Below the pieces are notes generated by a model, which was not told where the DNA came from, searched no databases, and saw nothing but the letters and a program-made list of their open reading frames with translations. Made by a program: the position numbers and the translations under genes. This document shows positions 44,285-55,903 of a stretch of 64,000 nucleotides of DNA, in pieces. Each line of letters begins with the position of its first letter. Within the stretch, counting starts at the first letter, position 1. The DNA comes from Hordeum vulgare subsp. vulgare (taxonomy: Eukaryota > Streptophyta > Magnoliopsida > Poales > Poaceae): NCBI RefSeq assembly GCF_904849725.1, contig NC_058518.1, positions 330,234,581 through 330,298,580 on the forward strand, read 5' to 3'.

Positions 44285-44960
44285 GCGAGGCTGCCCGGTC
44301 CCTCGAGGAGGTGGTGCTGGCGGAGAAGGCCTTTGCGGAGCATGCCACAACCCGCGAGGGGGCGGTCGCCCGGCGCGAGAGAAGGGCGGCGGTCCTAGAG
44401 CTGGACATGGAGCTCCAAGAGCGTGAAATCCTACAAACCACCATCAAGCAGGAGAGGGAGCAAGAGCGCATGGCGAACATTGATTGCATCATGGTGGTCG
44501 GCGAGGCCTCCGACCACGAACGGCTTGTGAAAGCCAACGCCACGCTCGAAGAGAAGGTTGCAAAGTACAAGGTATAGGTCGACAAGCAGGCTAAGGACCG
44601 AGTCGAGCGGAAGACCAAGGACCTTGCCGACATCTACTCCGAGAACTTACATAAGCAGGAGGACTGCTTCACGAATAAGCGCGGCGTGCTTGACGCCAAA
44701 ATCGTGAGACTCAAGAAGAAACTCGTGGCGTTGGCGGCCGAGAAGTAGAGCTTGAAGGAGCTATATGCTATGACCCGCCATGAGCTGGAGGAGCTCCACG
44801 CGCAAGTGGGAGCCGCCAGCAATGAGGCGCAACGGACTTGCGACGAGGCTCCCTAGAGACATGGGGAGCAACACTTGCGCTCCAAGGTGTTCCCAGAACT
44901 CACACAGCGCGTGTTGTGTCGTAGTCGCCTTTTCTGTTGAGAGAGTGGAGAATTTTCACA
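44285..44960 (+). pseudogene. Coiled-coil C-terminal part of the Transposase_28-like ORF
   Basis: Plus frame gives EEVVLAEKAFAEHATTREGA, RRERRAAVLELDMELQEREI, LVKANATLEEKVAKYKV, stop, then DKQAKDRVERKTKDLADIYS, LDAKIVRLKKKLVALAAEK, stop, and LKELYAMTRHELEELHAQVG. High Glu/Lys/Ala/Leu content with heptad-like spacing indicates a long coiled coil, as known at the C-terminus of this retroelement protein type. Three in-frame stops (near 44575, 44746 and 44854) show decay. Confidence 0.6.
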
Positions 44961-45616
44961 CCTTGTGTTTTGCCTCTCCTCACTAAGTTAACATAGCTCA
45001 AAAGTTAGGACCAATTAAAAAATATATGCTTGTGGTGCTTGCATTGATTGCTATTTGCTTGTTTGCTTGTGTGGGTTTCAATTCACAAAACATTCTGCTT
45101 CTCTCAACGCTCATCTCCTTGCTCCAAATCCTTGCCCAATGACCATACCATGTGTATAGGACCTAAAACTATTTTTACAGAATATTATTTTGAACAAAAG
45201 CATTTATTTGATTTGAGCTTTCAAAACCCCGTGAATTGATGTTTTGCACTACAAGTCCTCAAATTAGGGAAGATATTTGCCCCCAATATTTTATTTGGAT
45301 CTTATTATCAAAAGAATTCCCAAAACCACAAAATTATTTTTTCCAAAAGTTTTTTTTCTATTTTATTTAAATACCTTTTTCTGAGGCCAGAAATGGCCCT
45401 TTATGGGGGCAAATTATTTTTATGCTTCAAAAATATATTTGAGAAAACTTAGGGAAACTCAGTGGACATATATGTTCCATATATGATAGTTTCAACACAT
45501 GGACATGATAAAAATAGTGGACAAATACCTACAAAACCTTTTATGTCTATTTGAAGTATTTGTAATATTTGTGTAAGAAATATTCTCAAACAATTATAGA
45601 AAAATTCTAGCATGTC
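44961..45616. other. AT-rich sequence left of Copia element 2
   Basis: No gene seen. Homopolymer A/T runs near 45330-45370. It continues directly into 55904 once Copia 2 is removed (TTCTAGCATGTC|ACACA|TGCCATATGTG). It probably belongs to the retroelement that hosts Copia 2. Confidence 0.35.
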
Positions 45617-45621
45617 ACACA

Positions 45622-47390
45622 TGTTGGAAATATGCCCAAGAGGCAATAATAAAATGGTTATTATTACATTTCCTTGTTCATGGTAGTCGTTTATTATCCA
45701 TCCTAGAAATGTATTGATTGGAACAAAGACAACATACTATCCCTAGTGAGCCTCTAAAGGACTATATCGTTGATCAAAGATGGTTAAGATTTCCTAGCCA
45801 TAGACATGAGTTGTCATTTGATAACGGGATCACATTATTAGGAGAATGATGTGATGGACAAGACCCAAACTATGAACATAGCATATGATCGTGTCAGGTT
45901 ATTGCTATTGTTTTCTGCATGTCAAGTATTTGTTCCTATGACCATGAGATCATGCAATTCCCGGACACCGGAGGAATACCTTGTGTGTATCAAACGTCAC
46001 AACGTAACTGGGTGACTATAAAAGTTCTCTACAGGTATCTCCGAGGGTGTCTGTTGGGTTGGCGTGGATCAAGACTGGGATTTGTCACTCCGTATGACGG
46101 ACAGGTATCTCTAGGGCCCACTTTGTAATAAAACACCACAAGAAGCTTGCAAGCAATGTGTCTAAGGAGTTAGTCACGAGATCTTGTATTACGGAACGAG
46201 TAAAGAGACTTGTCGGTAACGAGATTGAACTAGGTATGCAGCTACCGATGATCGAATCTCGGGCAAGTACCATACCGATGGACAAAGTGAACAACATATG
46301 GGATTAACTAAATCCTTGACATAGAGGTTCAACCGATGAAGATCTTCGTAGAATATGTAGGAACCAATATGGGCATCCAGGTCCCGCTATTGGTTATTGA
46401 CAGGAGAGTGTCTCGGTTATGTCTGCATACTTCTCGAACCCGCACGTTCTACACACTTAAGGTTCGATGATGTTTCGGTATTATTGAGTTATGTGTGTTG
46501 GCGACCAAAGGTTGTTTGGAGTCCCAGATGAGATCCCAAACATCATGGGGAGCTCCAAAATGGTCTGGAGGCAAATATTCATATATATAGGAAAGTGGTA
46601 TTTGGGTTCCGGAAAGGTTTCGGGCATTTCCGGTAGTGTACCGGGAGTGACGAATGGATTATGGGGGTCAATCGGGAGGCCCCCACCCACGTCGGGGGGG
46701 CACATGGGCCCAAGAGGTGGCGCACCAGCCACTGGTAGGTTGGGAAGCCAACCCCTTAAGGGGCCCAAGCGCCCAAGAGGAGAAAAGGTGGATGCTGGAG
46801 GATTCCTTGTTGGAGTAGGACCCCTCCCCACGCCCACCTCCTTGAAGGAGGTGGGCTCCACCTCGTTGGACGACGGCCAAAGTCCCTAGGGAAACCCTAG
46901 GGTGCCTCCTCCACCTGTTCCTCCTATATATATTGGAGGTTTGGAGGGCAGCCACCACCAGAAAAGCCACGTGTTGCCCTCTCTTCTCTAGATAATCTCC
47001 CTCCTCTAGATTAGTTCGGTAGAGCTCGGTGAAGACATATCAGATTAGTTCGCCACCACTGCCACCATGCCCTTTTGTTGTCGGAGAACTCATCTACCCC
47101 TCCGCCCTCACTTTCTGGATAAAGGAGGCGGAGATCGTCATCAATTTGTAAGTGTGTTGAACACGGAGGTGTCATCCTTTCAGCACTAGATCGTGATTGG
47201 ATCGTGGGACGGCTTGCGATTTGGATCGCGAAGACATTCGACTACATCAACTGCGTTTCTTGACGCTTCCTGCTTAGAAATCTACAAAGGAATGTGGATC
47301 CGATCTCTCCTCTCATAGATGCTCATCACCATGGATAGATCTTGTATGTGCATAGGAAAGTTTTTGTTTCCCATTCAACGTTCTCCAATA
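45622..47390 (+). repeat. 5' LTR of Copia element 2
   Basis: TGTTGGAAATATGCCCAAGA to CAACGTTCTCCAATA. The terminal CA has become TA (the 3' LTR ends CCAACA). 1,769 bp. Confidence 0.94.
46925..46933 (+). promoter_or_regulatory. TATA box in the Copia 2 5' LTR
   Basis: TATATATAT after CTGTTCCTCC. In the 3' LTR the same place reads TATATGTAG, so the promoter differs between the two LTRs. Confidence 0.5.
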
Positions 47391-47391
47391 G

Positions 47392-47404
47392 TGGCATCAT
47401 GAGC
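47392..47404 (+). other. Primer-binding site of Copia 2
   Basis: TGGCATCATGAGC, identical to the Copia 1 site and of the Met-tRNA type. Confidence 0.75.
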
Positions 47405-48668
47405 TAGGTCTATGTGTAGATGAGATCTCGAGTAGAACACAAAGGAGTTTGTGGGTGTTGATATTCAGATTGCTTCCCTCCTTAGTCTTTTGTTGATTCA
47501 GAAGTATTGTGGGATGAAGCGTCCCGGACCAACCTTACCCGTCCATGTACGAGAGACCGGTTCCATCGATTGACATGCAACTTGTTGCATAAAGATGGAT
47601 GGCGGGTGTCTGTCTCTCCCACTTTAATAAAATCGGATTCGGCAGAGGCGGTCCTTGTAGAGGGTTAAATAGCAACTTGCATATCACTGTTGTGGTTTTT
47701 TGTAGGTAAGGAGTGTTCTTACTAGATACCCATAGCAGCCACGTAAAACATGCAACAACAAATTAGAGGACATCTAACTTGTTATTACACGGTATGTTGT
47801 GACATGATATGGCCAAAGACATGATGATATATATTTGATGCAGGAGATGATCATGTTGTAATAGTTAATATCGACTTGCATGTCGATGCTACGGTAACCG
47901 ACATGAGCCATAGGGTTGTCTTTAATTATTGTATGACCCGCGTGTCAATCATTAGGCGCTATGTAATGCTTTACTTTATTGCTAAACGGTAGAAATAGTA
48001 GTACAAGCATGGTTGGCACGACAACCTTGATGGCAACACGATGATGGACATCATGATGATGGAGATCATGGTCTTGTGTCAGTGACAATGGAGATCATGC
48101 CGGTGCTTTGGAGATGGAGATCGAAAGCACAAGATCATGGACATATCACTTATGATTTGCATGTGATGTTAATCCTTTTTATGCACCTTGTTTTGCTTAG
48201 GACGATGGTAGCATGATAAGGTCATCCCTCACTAAAATTTCAAGATAAAATTGTGCTCTCCCCGAGTGTGCACCATTGCAAAAGTTCGTCGTTTCGAGAC
48301 ACCACATGATGATCGGGCGTGATAGACTATGTGTTCACATACAATGGGTGCAAGACAGTTTTGCACATCCAGAACACTCAGATTAAGCATGGCGATCCTA
48401 GCATGTACACACATGGCCTCAGAACAAAAGATAACAAAAGGTCGAACATGAGCCATATAGTAGATATGATCAACATGAAGATGTTCACCATTGAAAACAG
48501 CTCATCTCACGTGATTATCACACTTGGGTTGGTGGATTTGGATCATGTATCACTCGAATGACTAGAGGAATGTCAATTTGAGTGGGAGTTTTTTAGTAAT
48601 ATGATTAACTAAACTCCTTATGTTGAACAATAGTCTAAATAATCTTTGCAAATTTATGTTGTAGATCA
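47405..48668 (+). other. Untranslated leader of Copia 2
   Basis: About 1.26 kb, similar along its length to the Copia 1 leader (shared phrases: CGTAAAACATGCAACAACAA, GACACCAC.TGATGATCGGG). No frame of interest. Confidence 0.7.
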
Positions 48669-49645
48669 ATGGCACGTGCAGTAGCACCCCTGAATTTAAT
48701 GTGTTCCAAGAGAAATCCAAGATGAAAGATGATGGAAGTAATTTTGTAGACTCGGCCCATAATCTAAGGATTGTCCTCATGGTTTCCCAGAAGGCTTATG
48801 TCCTTGATGCACCGCTCGGTGATGCGCACCGCCTCCCGGCGACTGAAGACGTTATGAATGTCTGGTAGTCGCGTCTGGATGACTACTCAATAGTTCAATG
48901 TGCAATTTTGTATGGCTTACAACCAGGACTTCAAAGACGTTTTGAACTTCATGGAGCATATGAGATGTTCCAGGATTTGAAGTTCATTTTTGAAAAGAAT
49001 GCCCGGATCGAGAGGTATGAGACCTCCTATAAGTTTTATGCTTGCAAGATGGAGGAGAACGGGTCTATCAGTGAACACATACTCGGATTGTGTGGGTATT
49101 CCAACCGTCTGGCTAAATTGGGAATTGTTCTCCCGCTAGAGGAAATCACTGGCAGAGTTCTTCAATCACTACCACCTAGATATAAAGGCTTTGTGTTTAA
49201 CTATAACATTCAAGGAATGAATAAATTAGTCGTCGAGCTGTTTGGGATGCTGAAAGTCGCTGAGTCATAAATTCAGAAGGAGCATCAAGTGTTGATGGTC
49301 AATAAAACCACTATTTTCAAGAAAAATGGCAAGGGTAAGAAGGGTAACTCAAAGAATAGTGGTAAAGCAGTTGCCCCTCCCGTGAAGGAACCCAAGGTTG
49401 GACCCGAGCGAGAAACTGAGTGCTTTCATTGCAAGGGGACTAGTCACTGGAAGCGGAACTGCCCCAAGTCTCTGGCCAACAAGAAGGCGGCCAATACCAA
49501 ACAAGGTATATATGATATACATGTTATTGATGTGTACCTCACGAACTCTCGTTGTAGTGCTTGGATAATTGATGCTGGTTCGGTTGCTCACATGTGCAAC
49601 TCAAAGCAAAAAAAGTACGTAATAGAAGGAGGTTGGCGAAGCACG
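48669..49645 (+). pseudogene. Copia 2 Gag and start of protease
   Basis: ATG at 48669 (MARAVAPLN) shifts frame within 15 codons. The core is readable at 48908-49270 (RFELHGAYEMFQDLKFIFEK, LPPRYKGFVFNYNIQGMNKL), then a stop (TAA where Copia 1 has the Glu of SELRKE). 49271-49645 keeps an intact zinc knuckle, CFHCKGTSHWKRNCP, and the protease site WIIDAGSVAHMCN. The second active-site residue is Ala (DAGS) rather than Thr, which would be expected to impair catalysis. Confidence 0.92.
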
Positions 49646-50890
49646 AAGTGACGATGCGCGTGGGAAATGGTTCCGAGGTTGATGCAATCGCCGTCGGCAC
49701 GCTCTCACTTCAATTACCATCGGGATTAGTGATGAACCTGAATAATTGTTATTTAGTGCATCGTTAAGCATGAACATTATATCTGGATCTTGTTCATTGC
49801 GAGACGAGTACTCATTTAAATTAGAGAATAATGGTTCTATTTATATGAGTAATATCTTTTATGGTCATGCACCCAATGTAAGGGGTTTGTTCATATTGAA
49901 TCTCGATAGTGATGACACACATGTTCATAGCATTAATGCCAAAAGATGTAGAGTTGATAATGATAGTACCACTTTCTTTTGGCACTACCGCTTAGGTCAT
50001 ATTGGTCTAAAACGCATGAAGAAACTCCATGTTGATGGACTTTTGGAGTCACTTGATTTTGAATCACTTGACACATGTGAACCATGCCTCATGGGCAAGA
50101 TGATCAAAACTCCGTTCTTCGGGACAATGGTGCGAGCAAGTGACTTATTAGAAATCATACATACTGATGTGTGTGGTCCAATGAGCATTGAGGTGCGCGG
50201 TGGATATCATTATTTTATCACCTTCATCAATGAGTTATGTAGATATGGTCATATTTACTTAATGAAACACAAGTTTGGAACGTTTGAGAAGTTCAGGCAA
50301 TTTTAGAGTGAAGTGGAGAATCATCGTAACAAGACGATCAAGTTCCTACGATCTGATCGAGGAGGAGAATATCCGAGTTATGAGTTTGGCACTCACCTAA
50401 GACAATGTGGAATTGTTTCACAGGTGATACCGCCTAGAACACCACAACGTAATGGTGTATCCGAACGTCGTAATCGAACCTCATTAGATATGCTGCGTTC
50501 TATGATGTCTCTTACCAATTTTCCACTATCGTTTTATGGTTATGCATTAGAGACAGTTGCATTCACTTTAAATAGGGCACCATCAAAATCCATTGAGACG
50601 ACGCCATATGAACTATGGTTTGGCAAGAAACCAAAGTTGTCGTTTCTTAAAGTTTGGGGATGTGATGCTTATGTAAAAAAGCTTCAGCCTGAAAAGCCGG
50701 AACCCAAAGCGGAGAAATGCGTCTTCATAGGATACCCAAAAGCGATAGTTGGGTATACCTTCTATCTCAGATCCGAAGGCAAAAGTGTTTGTCAATAAAA
50801 ACAGAACATTTCTTGAGAAGGAGTTTCTCTCGGAAGAATTTAGTGGGACGAAGATAGAACTTGATTAGGTTATTGAACCTTTGCTTTAAC
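49646..50890 (+). pseudogene. Copia 2 protease end and integrase
   Basis: After a frameshift near 49620-49770 the frame reads LSMNIISGSCSLRDEYSFKL, FWHYRLGHIGLKRMKKL, CEPCLMGKM, HTDVCGPMS, then a stop at 50304-50306 at the same codon as in Copia 1 (QF*), then LRSDRGGEYPS and TPQRNGVSERRNRT. All three catalytic residues (D, D, E) are visible. The frame then ends at SEGKSVCQ by frameshift, where Copia 1 reads SEGKVFVAKNG. Confidence 0.92.
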
Positions 50891-51000
50891 CAGAAAGTAA
50901 CACAGCGCAGAAAGGTGTTTCTATGGATCGTGCGCCAGTTGAAGAGGAAGCCAATGATGATGATCATGAAGCTTCGGGTCAAGTAGCTATCGAACCTCGT

Positions 51001-52761
51001 AAAAGGCGAACGAAAAGCGGGCGAGAAAAAGGGCGAACGAAAAGGCGAACGAAAAGGCAAACGAAAAAGGCAAATTGGTGAAGTGGGGGAGAGGAAAACG
51101 AGAGGCAACTGGCAAAAAAAGTAAATGCAAGAGATGAGTTTGCGACACCTACTTGGATGAGTTCTTGACTTGTTCTTCCTCCCCGGCAACGGCGCCAGAA
51201 ATTCTTCTGCTGCGGCAACAAAAGTCCTTCCCTGGCGCGTAGGAATTCTTCTTGTTAGTTCTCTGGTTTGCATCGGTTTTTCCCTTGAAGAGGAAAGGGT
51301 GATGCAGCATAGGACCAGTAAGTATTTCCCTCAGTTTGAGAACCAAGGTATCGATCCAGAAGGAGGGCCTCGTCAAGTCCAAAGTACCTGCGGAAACACA
51401 AACAAGCTTGCACCCAACGCTTCAAAGGGGTTGTCAATCCCTTCAAGATTGTTTGCAAAGTGAGATGTGAAGGCGGAAAGTGCAACGAAGTAAAAAGTGT
51501 AAGGCTGAAAATATGGTGTGGAGTAGACCCTGGGGGCCATAGTGTTCACTAGAGGCTTCTCTCATAATAGCAAATATCACGGTGGGTGAACAAATTACTG
51601 TCGAGCAATTGATAGAACCGCACAAAGTCATGATGATATCTAAGGCAATGATCTAGCATATAGGCATCACGTCCGAGACAAGTAGACCCATACTTTCTGC
51701 ATCTACTACTATTACTCCACACATTGACCGCTATCCAGCATGCATCTAGTGTATTGAGTCCATGAAGAACAGAGTAACGCTTTAAGCAAGATGACATGAT
51801 GTAGAGGGATAATCTCAAACCAATGATGAAAACCCCATCTTTTTACCCTTGATGGCAACAACACGATACGTGCCTCGCTACCCCTTCTGTCACTGGGTGA
51901 GGTCACCGCACGGTATGAACCCAAAACCAAGCACTTCTCCCATTGCAAGAATCATAGATCTAGTTGGCCAAACAAAACCCACAACTCAAAGAAAATTACA
52001 AGGATATGAAATCATGCATAAGAGAGATCAGAAGAAACTCCAATAAGATTCATAGATAATCTGATCATAAATCCACAATTCATCGGATCTCGACAAACAC
52101 ATCGCAAAAGAAGATTACATCAGATAGATCTCCATGAAGATCATGGAGAACTTTTTATTAAAGATCCAAGAGAGAGAAGAAGCCATCTAGTTACTAGCTA
52201 TGGACCCGTAGGTCTATGGTGAACTACTCACGCATCATCGGAGAGGTCATGGTGTTGATGAAGAAGCCCTCTGTGTCCGAATCTCCCCTCCGACAGGGCA
52301 GGAGGACGTGCCCCAGATGGGATCTTGCGGAGACAGAAGCTTGCGGCGGTGGAAAAGTAATTGCGATCGTCTCTTGATTTTTTTGGGAATATTTGGGAAT
52401 TTATAGGCACAAGATCTAGGCCAGGGGACCACCAGGGGCCCACAAGCCTGGATGGCGTGGCCCACCTGGCCGCGGGCTGGGGGCTTGTGGGGCCCCTGGG
52501 GCTCTTCTGTTTTGGACCCCAAGCTCTCCGATCTTCTTCCGTTCCAAGAAAAATCTTTTCGGGGATTTTCTTCCGTTTGGACTCCGTTTCGAAATCTCCT
52601 CTTAAAGGGGTCAAAAACATGGAAAAAACAGGAACTGGCACTTGGCACTGAGTTAATAAGTTAGTCCGAGAAAATAAATAAAAGGCATGCAAAACATCCA
52701 AAGTTTGACAAGATAATAGCATGAAACCATCAAAAATTATATATACGTTGGAGACGTATCA
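51001..52761 (-). mobile_element. Truncated antisense Gypsy element (one LTR plus leader)
   Basis: On the minus strand: LTR 52761 to about 51211 (TGATACGTCTCCAACGTATA ...), then the primer region TTTCTGGCGCCGTTGCCGGG near 51200-51180, then leader to 51001. The right flank (TAACC at 52762) matches the Copia sequence at that point; the left flank does not, and about 40 bp of Copia sequence present in Copia 1 (26731-26770) is missing. So a deletion removed the rest of the element, its other LTR and some Copia sequence. It is the same family as the nested Gypsy element at 29004. Confidence 0.87.
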
Positions 52762-52763
52762 TA

Positions 52764-54075
52764 ACCTTGTCTTAACAGTCATGTTGTTGGACAACAATGA
52801 ACCTACATGCTATGGAGAAGCAATGGTGGGCCCTGATTCCAACAAATGGTTAGAGGCCATGAAATCCGAGATAGGATCCATGTATGAAAACAAAGTATGG
52901 ACTTTGGAAGTATTACCTGAAGGGCAAAAGGCCATTCAGAATAAATGGATCTTTAATAAGAAGACGAACGCCAACGGTAATATCACCGTATGTAAAGTTT
53001 GACTTGAGGCAAAGGTTTTTCACAAGTTCAAGGAGTTGACTATGATGAGACTTTCTCACCCGTAGTGATGCTTAAGTCTATCAGAATCATGTTAGCAATA
53101 GTTGCATTTTTCGATTATGAAATTTGGCAGATGCACGTCAAAATAGTGTTCCTTAACGGTTTCCGTAAGGTAGAGTTGTATATGATGCAACCGGAAGGTT
53201 TTGTTGATCCAAAGAATGTTGACAAAGTTTTGGAGAGCGTAAAGGATTACTGGAACAAAAGTTTTTCAATGAAGGACCTAGGAGACGCAAGAAAGGGTTC
53301 TTGCCTCTATTGCAAGGTGTGAAGTTGAGTAAGACTCAATGCCAAGTGATTGCAGAAGATAGAGAAAAGATTTGTGTTGTCCCCTATACTTCAGCCATAG
53401 GCTCTATCATGTATGCAATGATGTGCACAAGACCTGATGTCAGCCTTGCCATAAGTATGACGGGAAGGTTTCAAAGTGATCCAGGAATGGAACACTGGGC
53501 AACGGTCAAGAATATTCTAAAGTACCTAAAAAGGACTAAAGAAATGTTTCTCGTGTATGGAGGTGATCAAGAGCTCGTCATAAAGGGTTGTGTCGATGCA
53601 AGCTTTGACACTAATCCAGATGACTCTAAGTCTCAAACCGGATATGTATTTATTTTTTCACAATGGGGGTGCGGTAAACTGGTGCAGTTCCAAGCAAAGT
53701 GTGGTAGCTGATTCTACGTGCGATGCGGAGTATATAGCTGCCTCAACGGCAGCTAAAGAAGGTGTCTGGAGGAAGGAGTTCATGAAAGATCTTGGAGTTG
53801 TGTCTAGTGCACTGGATCCAATGACTGTGTTCTATGACAACACTGGTGTCATTGCTCTAGCCAAGGAACCAAGGTTTCACAAGAGGATCAGACACATAAA
53901 GAGATGCTTCAATTCCATCCGCGGTTACATCAAGGTGGAGGACATAAGTATTTGCAAAGTGTAGATGGATCTGAATGTTGCAGACTCGTTGACTAAGGCT
54001 CTTTCACGAGTGAAACATGATCAACACCACAACTGTATGGGTGTTAGATTCATTACAATGTAAATCACATAGTGA
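52764..54075 (+). pseudogene. Copia 2 reverse transcriptase and RNase H, core deleted
   Basis: N-terminal part intact to EGQKAIQNKWIFNKKTN; then a stop and frameshift (near 53000) before DETFSPVVMLKS. FLNGFRKVELYMMQPEGFVD leads to a junction at about 53227 that jumps to LESVKDYWNKSFSMKDLGDA, then a second junction at about 53288. Compared with Copia 1, the first deletion removes the whole YVDD region and the second removes the segment through LGIKIYRDR. RNase H is present (CVDASFDTNPDDSKSQTGY, then a 1-nt shift, ADSTCDAEYIAASTAAKEG) with its acidic residues, ending LNVADSLTKALSR. Confidence 0.93.
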
Positions 54076-54113
54076 TGTGAGCTAGATTATTGACTCTAGT
54101 GCAAGTGGGGGAC

Positions 54114-55898
54114 TGTTGGAAATATGCCCTAGAGGCAATAATAAAATTATTATTATTATATTTCCTTGTTCATGATAATCGTTTATTATCCATGCTAGAA
54201 TTGTAATGATTGGACACTCAAATACATGTGTGGATACATAGACAACACACTGTCCCTAGTGAACCTCTAAAGGACTAGCTCGTTGACCAAAGATGGTCAA
54301 GGTTTTGTAGCCATAGACATGAGTTGTCATTTGACAACGGGATCACGTCATTAGGAGAATGATGTGATGGACAAGACCCAAACTATGAACGTAGCATATG
54401 ATCATGTCAGTTTATTGCTATTTTTTCTCTGCATGTCAAGTATCACTTCCTATGACCATGAGATCATGCAACTCCGGGACACTGGAGGAATGCCTTGTGT
54501 GTATAAAATATCACAATGTAACTCGGTGACTATAAAGGTGATCTACAGGTATCTCCAAGGGTGTCTATTGGGTTGGCGTGGATCGATACTGGGATTTGTC
54601 ACTCCGTATGATGGAAAGGTATCTCTAGGGCGCACTTAGTAATACAACATCACAAGAAGCATGCAAGAAATGTGACTAAGGAGATAGTCACGAGATCTTG
54701 TATTACAGAAGGAGTAAAGAGACTTGCCGGTAACGAGGTTGAACTAGGTATGCAGATACCGACGATCGAATCTCGGGCAAGTAACATACCGATGGACAAA
54801 GGGAACAACATACGGGATTAACTGAGTCCTTGAAATAAAGGTTCAACCGATGAAGATCTTCATATAATATGTAGGAAACGATATGGGCATCCAGGTCCCG
54901 CTATTGGATATTGACCGAAGAGTGTCTCGGTCATGTCTGCATAGTTCTCGAACTTGTAGTGACTGCACACTTAAGGTTCAGTGCCGTTTCACTATTGTTG
55001 AGTTATCTGTGTTGGTGACCGAAGGTTGTTTGGAGTCCCGAATAAGATCCCGGACGTCACGAGGAGCTCCGGAATGGTCCGTAGGTGACGTTCATATATA
55101 GGAAAGTGGTATTTGGGTTCAAGAAAGGTTTCGGGCATTTTCGATAGTGTACCGGGAGTGACGAATGGGTTCTGGGGTCCACCGGGAGGGGCCCACCCAC
55201 CCAGAGGCCACATGGGCCCAAGAGGTAGCGCACCAACCACTGGTTGGCTGGGTAGCCTGCCCCGTGAGGGGCCCATGCACCCAAGAGGAGAAAAGGTGGA
55301 GGGTGGAGGAATCCTTGTGGGAGTAGGACTCCTCCCCATGCCCACGTCCTTGTAGGAGGTGGTCTCCACCTCCTTGGCCAGCGACCAAAGGCCCTAGGGG
55401 AAACCCTAGGGTGCCTCCTCCACCCCTTCCTCCTATATGTAGTGGAGGTTTTGAGGGCAGCCACCACCAGAAAAGCCATGTGATGCCTCTCCTCTCTAGA
55501 TCGTCTCCCTCCTCTAGATTATTTTGGTAGAGCTCGGCGAAGCTCTACCAAATTAGTTCACCACCACCGCCACCACGTCGTTGTGCTGTCGGAGAAGTCA
55601 TCTACCTCTCCGAACTCGCTTGCTGGATCAAGGAGGCGGAGATCATCATCGATTTGTACGTGTGCTGAATGTGGAGGTGTAGTCCATTCGGCACTAGATC
55701 GTGATTGGATCGTAGGACGGCTTGTGATTTGGATCGTGAAGACATTCGACTACATCAACCGCGTTTCCTAACGCTTCCCGCTTAGCGATCTACAAGGGTA
55801 TGTGGATCTGATCTCTCCTCTCGTAGATGCTCATTACCATGGATAGTTCTTGTATGTGCGTAGGAAATTTTTTGTTTCCCATTCAACGTTCTCCAACA
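54114..55898 (+). repeat. 3' LTR of Copia element 2
   Basis: TGTTGGAAATATGCCCTAGA to CAACGTTCTCCAACA, 1,785 bp, preceded by the polypurine tract GTGCAAGTGGGGGAC and followed by the target duplication ACACA. Confidence 0.94.
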
Positions 55899-55903
55899 AC
55901 ACA

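Larger units (their letters stand above)
45622..55898 (+). mobile_element. Copia element 2 (Angela/WIS-related) with TSD ACACA
   Basis: 10,277 bp flanked by ACACA (45617-45621 and 55899-55903). LTRs of 1,769 and 1,785 bp, Met-type primer site, leader and the Copia domain order. An antisense Gypsy fragment (51001-52761) interrupts the region between integrase and reverse transcriptase. It is related to Copia 1 but clearly distinct: the LTRs share the ends and long blocks but differ in the middle. Coding decay is stronger than in Copia 1, with deletions that remove the reverse transcriptase core. Confidence 0.95.
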
